A DNA stretch of 64,000 nucleotides from NCBI RefSeq assembly GCF_030345095.1, contig NZ_CP128360.1, forward strand, positions 4,216,001 to 4,280,000, written 5' to 3'. Made by a program: the position numbers and the translations under genes. The notes under the pieces are model-generated. The model had not been told where the DNA came from. It worked only from the letters and a program-made list of their open reading frames with translations, and ran no database searches. The stretch is from Solwaraspora sp. WMMA2056. Its GTDB lineage: Bacteria; Actinomycetota; Actinomycetes; Mycobacteriales; Micromonosporaceae. Each line of letters begins with the position of its first letter. Within the stretch, counting starts at the first letter, position 1. Positions 9,193 to 17,407 of the stretch are shown piece after piece.

Positions 9193-10466
9193 GACAGATG
9201 CACGACCAGACCATCGCGCCCGGCCGAGAGGCGCCGGCGTCAGTGCCCGAGGCCGACGCCGACGCCGTCGTACCGGGCCGGCCGCGTCCACTGCTGATCG
9301 GTGCGTACGCCTTCCCGCACGGCGACGCCACCTCGAACCGCCTGTTGCAGTTGGCCCGCTGCGCGGCCCCGGCCGGGGTGCGTACCCTGGTGGTCAACGA
9401 CTGGCCCTGTGAGCTGCCCTTTCCGGCCGCGTGCGGTGAGGTGGCCGGTATCGATCTGGTCACCCTGCGGGTGCGGGGACGGACCCGTCTCAGCCGGATG
9501 TCGGCCCGACTGGCCCGCCCGGTGCGGGTGCTGCGGGTCCTGCGGGCCCGCCAGGTGCGGCGCGGCGACGTCTCGGTGGTGCTGCTGCCGATGGCGATGC
9601 TGACCCTGGGCAACTGGGCGGTGCTGCGGCTGGCGTTGGGCGCCCCGGTGGTGGTCGACGCCAGCGAACGTCACGACCGCCGTCAGTTCCGTCGCGGTTG
9701 GCGGGACCCGTACTTCGTCCGCCACCGCTGGTCGACGTTCCTGGCGACGCGGCTCGTCCGCCGCGCCACCGTGGTCTCCACCACTCTCGGCGGCTACCTG
9801 CGGCGGCACGGCCTGCAGGTGCTGGTGGTGCCGCCGCAGGTCGACTGCGCGGAGTTCACGCCACCACGGCCGCCGTCGCTGGCCGCCGGGCTGCGTCTGC
9901 TGTACGCCGGCACGCCTGGCCGCAAGGACATGCTCCACGTGATTCTCTGTGGGATCAGCCGGCTCACCCCGGCGCAGCAGCGTCGGGTGCACCTGACCAT
10001 CGCCGGGATCACCCGCTCCGACGCCGCCCGGCTGTCCGACCTGGATCCGGCGGTGCTGGACGGACTCTGCGCCGAGGTGACCTTCCTCGGCCGGGTACCC
10101 CGGCAGTCGGTGCTGGACCTGCTGGCCGGGTCGCACTTTTCGATGCTCGTTCGCCCGACTGGCGGATACGCGGCCAACGGGTTCCCGTCGAAGGTGCCGG
10201 AGAGCCTCGCCGCCGGTTGCCCGGTGCTGCTCAACTACACCAGCGACCTGGCCGACTACATCCACGACGGGGTCGAGGGGCTGGTGCTGGCGGGCAACGG
10301 CCCGGACGACGTACGCCGGGGGGTCGAGCGGGCCCTGGGACTGGACGACACGGACTGGGCGACGATGAGTCGTGCCGCCCGGTCCAGGGCCCGTCGCTCC
10401 TTCGACCACCGCGCCTGGCGGGACCGGGTCGCTCCCTTCGTGACCGGCGGCGACGCGCGGCCCTGA
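9186..10466 (+). CDS. GT4-like glycosyltransferase
   Basis: A 426-residue GT-B protein. The N-terminal half contains GAYAFPHGDATSNRLLQLA. The donor half runs from GLRLLYAGTPGRKDM through the acidic-site region PSKVPESLAAGCPVLLNY and ends with GVEGLVLAGN. ATG at 9186 overlaps the previous gene's stop; the alternatives ATG 9198 and GTG 9189 would hardly change the protein. It is the last gene of a four-gene coupled operon, and its stop codon lies inside the first copy of a 22-bp tandem repeat. It probably adds the terminal or penultimate sugar of the repeat unit. Confidence 0.8.
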   Translation: MVRQMHDQTIAPGREAPASVPEADADAVVPGRPRPLLIGAYAFPHGDATSNRLLQLARCAAPAGVRTLVVNDWPCELPFPAACGEVAGIDLVTLRVRGRTRLSRMSARLARPVRVLRVLRARQVRRGDVSVVLLPMAMLTLGNWAVLRLALGAPVVVDASERHDRRQFRRGWRDPYFVRHRWSTFLATRLVRRATVVSTTLGGYLRRHGLQVLVVPPQVDCAEFTPPRPPSLAAGLRLLYAGTPGRKDMLHVILCGISRLTPAQQRRVHLTIAGITRSDAARLSDLDPAVLDGLCAEVTFLGRVPRQSVLDLLAGSHFSMLVRPTGGYAANGFPSKVPESLAAGCPVLLNYTSDLADYIHDGVEGLVLAGNGPDDVRRGVERALGLDDTDWATMSRAARSRARRSFDHRAWRDRVAPFVTGGDARP

Positions 10467-10568
10467 GCCGCTGAGCCGGCGGCCCTGAGCCGCTGAGCCG
10501 GCGGCCCTGAGCCGCTGAGCCGGCGGCCCTGAGCCGCTGAGCCGGCGGCCCTGAGCCGCTGAGCCGGC
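10459..10568. repeat. five tandem copies of a 22-bp repeat
   Basis: Five perfect head-to-tail 22-bp units start at 10459, 10481, 10503, 10525 and 10547. Each begins GGCCCTGAGC and ends GAGCCGGC. The first copy contains the glycosyltransferase stop codon. Across each junction GCCGC-7nt-GCGGC can fold as a small hairpin. The array fills the gap between convergent genes and could act as a multi-hairpin terminator or a slippage-prone minisatellite. Confidence 0.95.
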
Positions 10569-10575
10569 GGCCCAG

Positions 10576-10606
10576 GGCGCGTCGGCCACAGTGGCGCGTC
10601 GGCCAC
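10576..10606. repeat. short direct repeat pair
   Basis: GGCGCGTCGGCCAC occurs at 10576-10589 and again at 10593-10606, just after the 22-bp array and before the end of the convergent membrane-protein gene. It is probably another product of local slippage. Confidence 0.6.
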
Positions 10607-10617
10607 CGGGGCGGCGG

Positions 10618-12114
10618 TCAGCGCAGGGCGGGCAGGTGCCGTCGGGACCCTCCGGCGGGAGCGTCCCCGCCGGTGCGGGCCGGGCGCGGCCGGTGATCGA
10701 CCGGCCCGGTGCCGACCCGGACGTGCGTCGGCCGCCGTCGCGGTGTCGGCGCCCCGGTGTCGTCGTCGGTCCGCCGGTCGGTCGGCAGGTGCAGTAGCAC
10801 CGCCGCGACGGCGAGCCAGAACACGTACGGATAGGTCTGCCCGGTGCCGAACATGGCCGATTCGGTGATCTGGATCAGTAGTCCGGTGACGATGAGCCAG
10901 ATCAGGCCCGAGTTGATCCGGGTGACCGGGGCCCGTACGGCGGCGCGGAACACGGCCAGCAGCAGCATCAGCAGCGGTACGACCGCGACCAGACCCAGCT
11001 CCAGCAGCAGCTGCAGGTAACTGTTGTGCACGACGCCGATGTCCAGTCCGAGGAACCTCTCGTAGCTGGTCAGCTGGGCCAGGTGGTCGCGGGAGGCGTA
11101 CCCGAACCCCAGCGCCGGCCGATTCTGCCACCACAGGTCGACGGTCGCCTGCCACATGGCGATCCGGCCGTTGGACAGATCCTCCTGGGCGGTGAACCGC
11201 GCGACGATCTGCTGCATCCACGGCGTGGCGGCCACGGCGGGCAGCAGGTTGAACAGGTAGGCGGTGAGCAGCCCGGCGGCCGCGGCGGTGACCAGTCGCG
11301 TCACCGGGCCGATACCGTGGCGCAGCACCACCCAGAGGGCCCCGACGGCGACGGCGACCAGCGCGGTGCGGGACTGGGACAGCACGAGCGCGCCCGCGGC
11401 CGGCACCATGCCGAGCAGGTCGACCGGCCGGCGGGTCTGCCGGTGGACCGCCCAGCCGAGCGGGATCGTCAACGCGCAGACCATGCCGAGCATGTTGGGG
11501 TTGTTGTACAGCCCCTGGAACCGTTGGCTGCCGGACAGCGCGGCCGCCAACGTGCCGTCGGTGAGCCCGTAGCCGAGACTGACCACGGCGGACAGGCTCA
11601 GCACCAGGTAGATGACGCGCAGGTCGGCCAGAATGACCGTGCGGTCGGGCCAGCGGCGACGGATCAGCAGGTGCACGAGCGCGGCCAGCAGCAGCAGCGC
11701 GACGCCGCGTTGGAAGGTCTCCAGCGCGACGATCGACCAGGTCGCGCTCACCGTGGCGAGCCCGGCGACCAGCCACAGGGCGCCGGCGAACGTCGCGGTC
11801 CACGGGGTGAACCGGGCCGACGGCGGGCGTCGTACGCACAGCAGCCAGACGACCAGCATGCCGACTGCGACGTACCGTGGGTAGAAGCTGGCGTCGACGA
11901 GCGCCTGTACGTCCGACGAGGCGGCGACCAGCAGGCCTATCGTCAGGGCCAGCATCGCCCGCCAGCCGTCCATCCGGCAGGCGCAGCCGACCAGCAGCAG
12001 CAGTGCCGCCACGGCACACGCGATCAACAGGTCGTGCATGGCGAGAATGATCGTGACCACCACGAGGCACGCCGCGCCGACGAGACTCGCCAGTTGGCTC
12101 ACACGGTCCACCAC
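10618..12114 (-). CDS. O-antigen ligase/polymerase family membrane protein (Wzy/WaaL-like)
   Basis: A 498-residue polytopic membrane protein with about 11-12 hydrophobic helices. The Wzy_C signatures are present: SGSQRFQGLYNNPNMLGM (large-loop region), LSQSRTALVA, RIAMWQATVDLW with GFGY, and HNSYLQLLLELG. Family members polymerise or ligate undecaprenyl-linked glycans on the outer face of the membrane. GTG at 12114 (or 12111) follows AAGGACGACAA; an upstream in-frame ATG at 12228 adds an arginine-rich stretch without family support. The C-terminal 60 residues are a hydrophilic Arg/Thr-rich tail. Only 58 bp separate it from the reductase gene upstream, so it is probably co-transcribed with that gene and the dehydratase. 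Confidence 0.85.
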   Translation of the reverse strand: MVDRVSQLASLVGAACLVVVTIILAMHDLLIACAVAALLLLVGCACRMDGWRAMLALTIGLLVAASSDVQALVDASFYPRYVAVGMLVVWLLCVRRPPSARFTPWTATFAGALWLVAGLATVSATWSIVALETFQRGVALLLLAALVHLLIRRRWPDRTVILADLRVIYLVLSLSAVVSLGYGLTDGTLAAALSGSQRFQGLYNNPNMLGMVCALTIPLGWAVHRQTRRPVDLLGMVPAAGALVLSQSRTALVAVAVGALWVVLRHGIGPVTRLVTAAAAGLLTAYLFNLLPAVAATPWMQQIVARFTAQEDLSNGRIAMWQATVDLWWQNRPALGFGYASRDHLAQLTSYERFLGLDIGVVHNSYLQLLLELGLVAVVPLLMLLLAVFRAAVRAPVTRINSGLIWLIVTGLLIQITESAMFGTGQTYPYVFWLAVAAVLLHLPTDRRTDDDTGAPTPRRRPTHVRVGTGPVDHRPRPARTGGDAPAGGSRRHLPALR

Positions 12115-12172
12115 TTGTCGTCCTTCGGCTTGCGGCCGGCCGGCTCGTCGCCAGCGGTCTGTCGGTGCGTGG

Positions 12173-13165
12173 TCAGGCCGGGATCTGCTGCCTGTCCGTC
12201 GGCAGCGGTGCGCCGGACCAGCGGGCACGGGCGGCGTGCAGCGTCCGGATCATGTCCGGCCAGTCCGGCGGGCGGTATCCGGTCGCCTCGGCCAGCGCGT
12301 CGGCCCGCATCGACCGGTCGCAGACGAACTCGGTCTCCGCCACCAGGTCGCCCTGCCATTCGTAGACGTCGGCGACCAGTCGCAGCAGGTCGTACTTGGT
12401 GATCGGCGTGGCGGCCACGTGGTAGAGCCCGGTCAGGTCCGGGCGGGGCAGCACGACGGTACGCAGCAGCCGGGCGAGCTCGACCGTCGTCACTCCGCTG
12501 TAGACCGCCCGGGTGTAGCCACGCACCTGACCGGACTGGCCGAGAAACCAGTCCACCAGCGACCGTCGGGTGGTCAGTTCGTGACCGACGATCGAGGTAC
12601 GCAGCGTGAGCGCGCTGCCGGTGGTCACTTCGCCGAGCAGCTTCGACCGGCCGTACAGGTCCGGCGGGTCCGGCAGGTCGTGCTCGACGTAGGCGCCCCG
12701 GCTGCCGGAGAAGACGCAGTCGGTGCTGACCTGGATCAGCCGGCCGCCGTGTCGGGCAGCGGCGTCGGCGAGCAGGTGCGGCAGCAGCGCGTTGAGGGTC
12801 ACGGTGGGGACCGCGTCCTGCACGTCCGGCCGTTGTTTGATCACGCCGACGCAGTTGACCACGACGTCCGGCCGGAGCTCGTCGATGACGGCGCGGACCT
12901 GGTCGAACCGGGTGGCGTCGACGCCGCTGGTGATCCGGTGCAGCAGTTCGGTCGGGTAGTGGTGCTCCCGACCGTCGAGGCTCCTGACGACCCCGTGCAC
13001 CTCCAGCTCGGGTGCGTCGGCGAGTTCACGCAGCAGCGTGTGGCCGAGCATCCCGGTGGCGCCGACGATCAGTACCCGACGGACGGCCGGTGCGGTGGCG
13101 GTCGCCACGGTACGTCGCCGGGGGACCAGGTCGGGTCGGGTCCGGTCGCCGCCCGCCCCGCTCAC
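12173..13165 (-). CDS. RmlD/WbvR-like sugar-nucleotide reductase (SDR)
   Basis: A 330-residue protein (311 from the alternative GTG at 13108). The Rossmann motif is IVGATGMLGHTLL, followed by VVNCVGVIKQRP, QVSTDCVFSGSRG and the catalytic LYGRSK Tyr/Lys. This pattern fits the reductase that follows the dehydratase in UDP-2-acetamido-2,6-dideoxy-L-hexose synthesis (WbvR, and the reductase part of CapF/FnlB). The C-terminal cupin of CapF/FnlB, which carries the 3-epimerase activity, is missing. I therefore favour a WbvR-like role leading to UDP-L-QuiNAc or UDP-L-RhaNAc over UDP-L-FucNAc (inference). GTG at 13165 overlaps the dehydratase stop as GTGA. Confidence 0.85.
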   Translation of the reverse strand: MSGAGGDRTRPDLVPRRRTVATATAPAVRRVLIVGATGMLGHTLLRELADAPELEVHGVVRSLDGREHHYPTELLHRITSGVDATRFDQVRAVIDELRPDVVVNCVGVIKQRPDVQDAVPTVTLNALLPHLLADAAARHGGRLIQVSTDCVFSGSRGAYVEHDLPDPPDLYGRSKLLGEVTTGSALTLRTSIVGHELTTRRSLVDWFLGQSGQVRGYTRAVYSGVTTVELARLLRTVVLPRPDLTGLYHVAATPITKYDLLRLVADVYEWQGDLVAETEFVCDRSMRADALAEATGYRPPDWPDMIRTLHAARARWSGAPLPTDRQQIPA

Positions 13166-14208
13166 GCGGGCACCGCTGTCAGGGCGAGGGCGTCGACCTG
13201 CGCCCGGACCTCCGGCAGGGTCAACAGCAGGGACTCGATCTCCGGTACGGTCAACCGCCGGGCGTTGTGTGAGTTGTAGTCGGCCAGGCCGCCGCTGTCG
13301 AGGTCGCCCTCGTCGACGTACAGGGCGTAGTTGAGGTCGCGGCTGTCGACCGGCACCCGCAGGAAGTCGCCCAGGTCCTCGGCGTGGGACAGCTCCTCGC
13401 GACTGGCGAGTGTCTCGTAGAGCTTCTCGCCGTGCCGGATGCCGAGGACGTGGAACTTCGCCGGCACGCCGAACAGGTTGCAGAGCGCCTCGGCCAGGTC
13501 GCCGATCGTGCAGGCGTCCGCCTTGCGGATGAAGACGTCGCCCGACTGGCCGTGCCGGAACGCGTGTTCGACCAGCTCCACCGACTGCGGCAGGGACATC
13601 AGGAACCGGGTCATCGTCGGCTCGGTCACCGTCGGCAGCCCGCCCCGGCGGATCTGGTCGATGAACAGTGGGATGACCGAACCACGGGAGTACATGACGT
13701 TGCCGTAGCGCACGCAGCAGACCCGGGTCCGGGCGGCCGGGCTGTTGCGGCTGTGTGCCTGGGCGACCTTTTCCATGATCGCTTTGGTCATGCCCATCGC
13801 GTTGACCGGGTAGACGGCCTTGTCCGTGCTCAGCAGCACCAACGCCTCGACGCCGACCCGCTCGCAGGCCTCGACGACGTGGGCGCTGCCCAGGACGTTG
13901 GTGCGCACCGCCTCGAGGGGGAAGAACTCGCAGGAGGGCACCTGTTTGAGCGCGGCGGCGTGGAAGACGAACTCGGTGCCCCGGGCGGCCTTGAGTACGC
14001 TGTCGTAGTCCCGTACGTCGCCGACGTAGTAGCGGATCCGCTCGTCGCCGAGCCGATGGCGCATTGCGTCCTGCTTGGACTCGTCCCGGCTGAGCACCCG
14101 GATCTCGGCGGCGCCCGCGTCGAGCAGCCGGGAGACCATAATCTGCCCGAACGATCCGGTGCCTCCGGTGATCAGGAAGCGTCTGTCCGATAGTGAGGGA
14201 AGCACCAC
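13162..14208 (-). CDS. UDP-GlcNAc 4,6-dehydratase/5-epimerase, CapE/FlaA1 family
   Basis: A 348-residue polysaccharide biosynthesis dehydratase. It shows ITGGTGSFG at the N terminus, HAAALKQVPSCEFFPLEAV, LLSTDKAVYPVNAMGMTK (the variant active site with Met where other SDRs have Tyr, a hallmark of inverting CapE/FlaA1 enzymes), RYGNVMYSRGSVIPLF and GIRHGEKLYETL. It should convert UDP-GlcNAc to UDP-4-keto-6-deoxy sugar with C5 inversion. It is the first gene of a minus-strand operon (dehydratase, reductase, Wzy-like protein). The divergent gene is the WbuB-like transferase that would use the product. Confidence 0.92.
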   Translation of the reverse strand: MVLPSLSDRRFLITGGTGSFGQIMVSRLLDAGAAEIRVLSRDESKQDAMRHRLGDERIRYYVGDVRDYDSVLKAARGTEFVFHAAALKQVPSCEFFPLEAVRTNVLGSAHVVEACERVGVEALVLLSTDKAVYPVNAMGMTKAIMEKVAQAHSRNSPAARTRVCCVRYGNVMYSRGSVIPLFIDQIRRGGLPTVTEPTMTRFLMSLPQSVELVEHAFRHGQSGDVFIRKADACTIGDLAEALCNLFGVPAKFHVLGIRHGEKLYETLASREELSHAEDLGDFLRVPVDSRDLNYALYVDEGDLDSGGLADYNSHNARRLTVPEIESLLLTLPEVRAQVDALALTAVPA

Positions 14209-14414
14209 TGCCCCTTAGTCCTGTCACTCCCGTCGGACCAGCCGCAGGGAACCTGGGATCACGTCGAACGCGACCATATCGCCTAAAAGGTGGCGTAGCG
14301 GGTTTTTCGTCAAAAGCGAATCCTGGTCATGTCCTCTGCTGCATCAGAGCAGCTTTGACCTCAGTTAAACCTATATGCCGGTCTTAATGACATAAGCGGT
14401 GATATGCGTACTAC
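14209..14414. promoter_or_regulatory. divergent promoter region
   Basis: A 206-bp gap between the divergent dehydratase and WbuB-like genes. It is clearly AT-richer than its surroundings (14285-14405), as expected for a two-way promoter region. TTGACC at 14355-14360 could be a -35 hexamer, but no well-spaced -10 was found. Confidence 0.45.
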
Positions 14415-15734
14415 ATGCAGAACACCGTGGGACTCCGGACAGGCCTTCGGTCGAGCGTGCCGGCTGCCGGGGCCGCCCAGCTGCGCATCGGCCTGCTCAC
14501 TCAGTGGTTCGACCCCGAACCGGGCCCGGCCGCCCTGCCCGGCATGCTCGCCCGCGCCCTGGCCCGTCGCGGCCACGACGTCCGGGTACTCACCGGATTC
14601 CCCAACTATCCGACCGGTCAGCTGGCACCCGGCTTCCGGATGGCCCGCCGGCACGACGAGGACGACGGCGAAGTCCACATCCGCCGGGTCGCGCTCTACC
14701 CCAGCCACGACCACCACGCGGTACGCCGGCTCGCGAACTACGGGTCGTTCGCCGCCTCCGCGCTGTTGTCCGGCACCGACGCGCTGCGCGGCCTCGACGT
14801 CCTCTGGGTGGGCAACTCGCCGATCACCGTGGCGCTGCCGATGTGGTTCATCCGCTACGTCCACCGGGTGCCGGTCCTGCTCCACGTCCTGGACATGTGG
14901 CCGGACAGCGCCGTGGCCAGCGGTTTCATCGGCACCGGTCCGGGTTTGCGGCTGGTCGAGCGGGGGATGGCCCGCTGGTGCGCCGCGATGTACCGCAGCG
15001 CCGCCCGGATCGGGTACGTCTCACCCAGCGCCGGCGACCTGCTCGCCCGCAGGGGGGTGCCGGCGGACAAGCTCGTGCACCTGCCGATGTGGGCGGACGA
15101 GACCGGCCGGGCCCGACCCGGGGACCTGCGCGCCGAACTCGGGCTCCGCACCGACCAGCTGGTCTGCGTGTACGCGGGGGCGCTCGGCGAGGCGCAGGGC
15201 CTCGACTCGCTGATCGAGGCCTGCGCCCGGGTCGACGATCCCCGCTTCGTGTGCCTGATCGCCGGCTGCGGCACCACCGAGCGCCGGCTGCGCGAACTCG
15301 CCGCCACCACCGGCGCCCGCAACGTCCGCTTCCTCGGCCAGCTGCCCCGGCACCGGATGCCCGCGCTGATGGCGACCGGGGACGTGCACTACGTGAGCCT
15401 GCGGCCGGGGGGCATGTCGGCGTACACCATGCCGAGCAAGGTGCCGGCCATCCTCGCCGCCGGGCGGGCGATCCTGGTCGCGGTCGATGGTGACGCCGCA
15501 AGAGTGGCCCACGACAGCGGCGCGGGGATCACCGCGCGACCCGGTGATCCGGACTCGATCGCCGCTGCCCTGCGCGAGGCCTGCGACCTCGGCCGGGACA
15601 AGCTCGACCTGCTCGGCCAGGCCGCCCGCGGCTACTACGACCGGGTCTTCTCGCTGGCCGCCGGGGCTGAGCGGATCGAGCGGGCACTCGGTGAGGCGGT
15701 GACGGCCCATGGCGGCCGGGTACTTCGCCGGTGA
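14415..15734 (+). CDS. WbuB/WcaI-like glycosyltransferase, likely deoxyaminosugar transferase
   Basis: A 439-residue GT4 glycosyltransferase. It has the WbuB-type opening GLLTQWFDPEPGPAALPG, GFPNYPTGQL, HVLDMWPDS, donor-half VCVYAGALGEAQGLDSL, and the YTMPSKVPAILAAGRAIL acidic-site region. In E. coli O26, WbuB is the FucNAc transferase encoded beside FnlABC. Here the gene is divergent from the matching dehydratase, which supports transfer of the 2-acetamido-2,6-dideoxy-L-hexose (inference). No clear ribosome site precedes ATG 14415, so initiation may be weak or leaderless. It overlaps the next gene by 26 bp. Confidence 0.85.
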   Translation: MQNTVGLRTGLRSSVPAAGAAQLRIGLLTQWFDPEPGPAALPGMLARALARRGHDVRVLTGFPNYPTGQLAPGFRMARRHDEDDGEVHIRRVALYPSHDHHAVRRLANYGSFAASALLSGTDALRGLDVLWVGNSPITVALPMWFIRYVHRVPVLLHVLDMWPDSAVASGFIGTGPGLRLVERGMARWCAAMYRSAARIGYVSPSAGDLLARRGVPADKLVHLPMWADETGRARPGDLRAELGLRTDQLVCVYAGALGEAQGLDSLIEACARVDDPRFVCLIAGCGTTERRLRELAATTGARNVRFLGQLPRHRMPALMATGDVHYVSLRPGGMSAYTMPSKVPAILAAGRAILVAVDGDAARVAHDSGAGITARPGDPDSIAAALREACDLGRDKLDLLGQAARGYYDRVFSLAAGAERIERALGEAVTAHGGRVLRR

Positions 15735-16293
15735 CCCGCGCACCAGCCGGGAGCGGATGCTCGCCGGCGACCTGTACGTCGCCGACGATCCGCACAGCGC
15801 CCGGATCGCGGCCCGGGCGGTCGCGCTGACACATGCCTACCACCGGGCGAGCGTCGACGGTCCGCCGGCGGCTGCCCGCGCCATCCTGGCCCGGTTGCTC
15901 GGCAGCCTCGGCGAGGACGTGGTCGTGCGGCCGCCACTGTACGTCGACTACGGCGAGCACCTGCACATCGGTGCCCGCACCTTCGTCAACTACCACCTGA
16001 CGGCGCTGGACGTGGCACCGATCCACATCGGTGCCGACTGCCAACTCGGACCGAACGTGCAACTGCTCACCGCGACACACCCGCTCGAGCCGCAGCCGCG
16101 CCGAGACAAGTTGGAATCGGCCCGGCCGATCACCATCGCCGACAACGTCTGGCTCGCCGGGGGCGTGATCGTCTGCCCGGGCGTGACCATCGGCGAGAAC
16201 AGCGTCGTCGGTGCCGGCGCGGTCGTCACCCGGGACATCCCGCCGGACGTCCTGGCTGTCGGCAACCCCGCGCGGGTGCTGCGGCAGATCTGA
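15709..16293 (+). CDS. hexapeptide-repeat acetyltransferase (LacA/Maa/NodL-like)
   Basis: A 194-residue LbH acetyltransferase. The N-terminal Mac-type segment is MAAGYFAGDPRTSRERMLAGDLY, the maltose-acetyltransferase signature. It is followed by YGEHLHIGARTFVNYHLTALD, HIGADCQLGPNVQLLTATHPLEP (catalytic His), ITIADNVWLAGGVIVCPGVTIGENSVVGAGAVVTRD and VGNPARVLR. It transfers acetyl from acetyl-CoA to a sugar hydroxyl, presumably on the repeat unit. ATG 15709 lies inside the 3' end of the upstream glycosyltransferase, so the two are coupled. This second acyltransferase closes the polysaccharide locus. Confidence 0.88.
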   Translation: MAAGYFAGDPRTSRERMLAGDLYVADDPHSARIAARAVALTHAYHRASVDGPPAAARAILARLLGSLGEDVVVRPPLYVDYGEHLHIGARTFVNYHLTALDVAPIHIGADCQLGPNVQLLTATHPLEPQPRRDKLESARPITIADNVWLAGGVIVCPGVTIGENSVVGAGAVVTRDIPPDVLAVGNPARVLRQI

Positions 16294-16337
16294 GGCGGCA
16301 TCCTGCCATCGGGAAACGGGCCGTGACCGGGCCGAAG

Positions 16338-16360
16338 GTCCCGGATCCCGGGTCCGGGAC
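16338..16360 (+). terminator. candidate terminator hairpin
   Basis: A perfect 8-bp stem (GTCCCGGA/TCCGGGAC) with a 7-nt loop lies 45 bp after the acetyltransferase stop, followed shortly by GGTTTTC. It may end the polysaccharide unit. Confidence 0.45.
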
Positions 16361-16372
16361 GCCCCGGTTTTC

Positions 16373-16386
16373 ACGGCGTTCGCCGT
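16373..16386. promoter_or_regulatory. candidate operator ACGGCG-TT-CGCCGT
   Basis: A six-bp inverted repeat with a 2-bp centre, 16 bp before the regulator's GTG start at 16403. The position suits autoregulation by the HTH protein. No other copy was seen at the flavohaemoglobin promoter, so the assignment is tentative. Confidence 0.3.
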
Positions 16387-16402
16387 TGTAACGTCGGTCA
16401 GT

Positions 16403-17182
16403 GTGAGCGACCACCACGGGCCCGGTCCGGCCGGCGAGATCGTCGACACCACCCGACACCGGGCGTTGGGCACCGCGAGCCGGGCGTCGATGCTGGAGCT
16501 GGTCCGCGCCGCCGCCGGCGGTGTCACCATCGCCGAGGTCGGCGCCCGAACCGGCCTGCACCCCTCCACCGTGCGCGACCATCTCGACCGACTCGTCGCC
16601 GCCGGCCTGCTGGTCAAGGCACGGGCCACGGGCGGTCAGCCCGGTCGGCCCGCCTGGCGTTACCGGACAACGGCTGCACCGGCACCGGCACCGGCACCGT
16701 ACCGGGAGCTTGCCGCCGCGCTGCTGGACCAGTTGGGCCGCCGCCGCACGGACGCCCGCGCTGCGGCCGCCCGCGCCGGCCACGACTGGGGACGCCGTCT
16801 CGCCGCGGCGGCTCCGCCCGGCGGCAGCCCGCTCGACACGCTGCTCGCGGTCCTGCACCGGCTGGGGTTCGCCCCCGTCGCACGATCCACCGGTGCCGAC
16901 CGCACCGAGATCCACCTGACGGTCTGCCCGTTCCTCGAACTTGTCCACCGCAACCCGGACGCCATCTGTTGGCTGCACCTCGGCGTCGTACGCGGTGCTC
17001 TGGAGCAGGCCGGTGCGGCACCCGGCAACGCGGTCCTGGAACCGTTCGGCGCGCCCACCGCCTGCGTGGTCCGGCTCTGTCCGGCAGCGTCGGCCACCGT
17101 CGAACCGGCCGCCACGGCCACCGAGCCGACCGCGCCCACGATGGCCACCACGGGCGCGGTCGACCGGAGGAGACGACCATGA
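16403..17182 (+). CDS. HTH transcriptional regulator with C-terminal cysteines (possible Fe-S sensor)
   Basis: A 259-residue ArsR/MarR-type winged-helix regulator. The HTH is at about residues 25-75 (TIAEVGARTGLHPSTVRDHLDRLVAAGLL followed by a GRPAWRY wing). The C-terminal part has four cysteines in TVCPF, DAICWLH, TACVV and RLCP, spaced much like the cluster ligands of SufR-type repressors, so an iron-sulphur or redox/NO sensing role is possible (inference). It is followed directly by the broken ywiC-like gene, whose ATG overlaps its stop, and lies near a flavohaemoglobin gene. A run of alternating Ala-Pro (about residues 90-98) links the domains. There is no clear ribosome site, so the start could be GTG 16403 on a leaderless message. 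Confidence 0.75.
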   Translation: MSDHHGPGPAGEIVDTTRHRALGTASRASMLELVRAAAGGVTIAEVGARTGLHPSTVRDHLDRLVAAGLLVKARATGGQPGRPAWRYRTTAAPAPAPAPYRELAAALLDQLGRRRTDARAAAARAGHDWGRRLAAAAPPGGSPLDTLLAVLHRLGFAPVARSTGADRTEIHLTVCPFLELVHRNPDAICWLHLGVVRGALEQAGAAPGNAVLEPFGAPTACVVRLCPAASATVEPAATATEPTAPTMATTGAVDRRRRP

Positions 17183-17382
17183 CCGCCGCCGTCGCCGCCA
17201 GCACGGGCCCAGCTCCCGCGTACCGCCGGATGCTGCGGCAGTACCTGCCGCCACAGCACGGTGCCTGGGCGATGCTGCTCCTGCCGTACCTCGTCGGGGT
17301 CGCCCTGGTCGGACCGCACTGGCCGCACCTGCCGTTGCTCGGCGCCTGGCTGGACGGCTACCGGAGTGCGGGCGAGTGTTCC

Positions 17383-17407
17383 GGCCTTCAGGTCGGGGGT
17401 GAAGGCC
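17383..17407. repeat. IS605 left-end hairpin
   Basis: A perfect 8-bp stem GGCCTTCA/TGAAGGCC with a 9-nt loop, about 20 bp inside the left end. It is the kind of imperfect palindrome bound by the Y1 transposase, and the tnpA stop codon (17388) lies inside it. Confidence 0.8.

Noticed and set aside
10459-10568. CRISPR-like array
   Set aside because: The 22-bp units are directly adjacent with no spacers between them, and no cas genes are nearby. It is a tandem repeat.
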